Assembly: GCF_900104745.1 (NCBI RefSeq)
Contig: NZ_LT629732.1
Location: forward strand, 5,257,981 to 5,321,980
Direction: 5' to 3'
DNA from: Actinopolymorpha singaporensis
Lineage (GTDB): Bacteria > Actinomycetota > Actinomycetes > Propionibacteriales > Actinopolymorphaceae
Length of the DNA stretch: 64,000 bases
This document shows, one piece after another, positions 63,544-64,000 of this stretch. The notes under the pieces were generated by a model. That model had not been told where the DNA came from, made no database searches, and saw nothing but the letters and a program-made list of their open reading frames with translations. The position numbers were made by a program, and so were the translations under genes. Every line of letters begins with the position of its first letter. The first letter of the stretch is position 1.

Positions 63544-64000
63544 ATGCGAATCCAACCCACTCCCGAGGACCTGATCGAGCTGACGTCCTCCTGGCAGGGC
63601 GAGCGTTTTCCGGACGGGCGGCCGAAGGTCCCCGACGAGGTGCTGGACGAGATCCGGCTGGCCACCACCGAGGAGGCGTGGGGTGTCCTCCGCCGCCAGG
63701 GCTACGAACGCCAGTTCGCCGGTGGCTGGCGCCAGACCCACCCCGACACCATCCTCGTCGGCCGTGCGGTCACCTCGCAGTTCCTGCCGCACCGGCCGGA
63801 CTACGACAGTGCCGTCGTCGCCGCGGGTGCCCGCGAGGGTCACCTCACCCCCGACAAGCAGAACTCCTGGATCATCTCCACCCTGGTGCCCGGCGACGTG
63901 ATGGTCACCGACATCTTCGGAAAGGTCCGCGACGGCACGGTCGTCGGTGACAACCTCAGCACCGCGGTCGCCGCGCGCACCGGCGTGGGCGCGGTGATCC
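63544..64000 (+). CDS. RraA-family protein, N-terminal part (window edge)
   Basis: Encodes the first ~152 residues of an RraA/dimethylmenaquinone-methyltransferase-like protein. The family features are PDEVLDEIRLATTEEAWGVL, LVGRAVTSQFLPHRPDYDSA, WIISTLVPGDVMVTDIFGKV and GTVVGDNLSTAVAARTGVGA; the sequence is cut just before the catalytic GGVRD-like region. Relatives include 4-hydroxy-4-methyl-2-oxoglutarate aldolases and the RNase E regulator; in this context a catabolic aldolase or hydratase is more likely. The GGAGG upstream has a long 12 bp spacing. Confidence 0.88.
   Translation, partial: MRIQPTPEDLIELTSSWQGERFPDGRPKVPDEVLDEIRLATTEEAWGVLRRQGYERQFAGGWRQTHPDTILVGRAVTSQFLPHRPDYDSAVVAAGAREGHLTPDKQNSWIISTLVPGDVMVTDIFGKVRDGTVVGDNLSTAVAARTGVGAVI

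Overview
The window is a 64 kb piece of chromosome from a very GC-rich actinomycete (Actinomycetota). The evidence is codon use strongly biased to G/C at third positions, GTG starts, a Wag31-type DivIVA, SepF, a DnaE with an intact PHP metal site, a Rv2175c/PknL pair, an F420-type LLM oxidoreductase and a DUF3040 protein. Gene order follows the Streptomyces/Propionibacteriales core (his - dnaE - rluD - lspA - dksA-like - divIVA - dcw - moxR/DUF58/tgpA - metF - polyprenyl synthase - pknL). No rRNA, tRNA, insertion sequence, prophage or CRISPR array was seen. A family-level assignment (for example Actinopolymorpha- or Kribbella-like) would be a guess.

Layout. 1-2.6 kb (minus): hisC (cut by the window edge), an inositol-monophosphatase-family gene that is a good histidinol-phosphatase candidate, and hisD. 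2.8-7 kb: LLM oxidoreductase, YbaK-type deacylase, DUF3352 protein, small membrane protein. 7-13.5 kb (minus): dnaE, chorismate mutase, rluD-lspA, and a DksA/TraR protein with a basic tail. 13.8-33.6 kb (minus): the division and cell-wall cluster. Transcription runs mraZ, rsmH, ftsL-like, ftsI, murE, murF, mraY, murD, ftsW, murG, murC, ftsQ, ftsZ, yggS, sepF, yggT, divIVA. Most internal junctions are 1-4 bp ATGA/GTGA/TGATG overlaps, so translation is probably coupled. The promoter before mraZ carries four CCAC/GTGG boxes exactly 10 bp apart, a textbook MraZ operator.

34.4-39.3 kb (plus) is a moxR - DUF58 - transglutaminase (TgpA) operon. 39.5-41.6 kb (minus) holds DUF3040, a methyltransferase and a SAV_6107-type HEPN gene. 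A perfect LexA-type SOS palindrome lies about 250 bp upstream of the HEPN gene. 42-48 kb: MFS transporter, DUF4126, CrtI-like oxidoreductase, metF and a polyprenyl diphosphate synthase. 48.3-55.6 kb: barstar-like protein, Rv2175c-like regulator, ferredoxin-reductase-like flavoprotein, methyltransferase, PknL-like PASTA kinase, endonuclease IV and an EamA transporter. 55.8-59.1 kb is a carbohydrate ABC importer operon (two permeases and a binding protein, no ATPase) behind a perfect 20 bp LacI-type operator. The end carries a sulfite-oxidase-like molybdoprotein, DAHP synthase, a threonine-aldolase-family enzyme, a PhyH dioxygenase and a truncated RraA-family gene.

Nine genes start 6-8 bp after a TAnnnT -10 box, suggesting leaderless mRNAs; this was used to fix several starts. 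The items most worth a second look are the SOS box near the HEPN gene, the MraZ operator (and a possible ACG start for mraZ), the paired palindromes at the chorismate mutase promoter, and several short helically phased or tandem repeats in intergenic regions.
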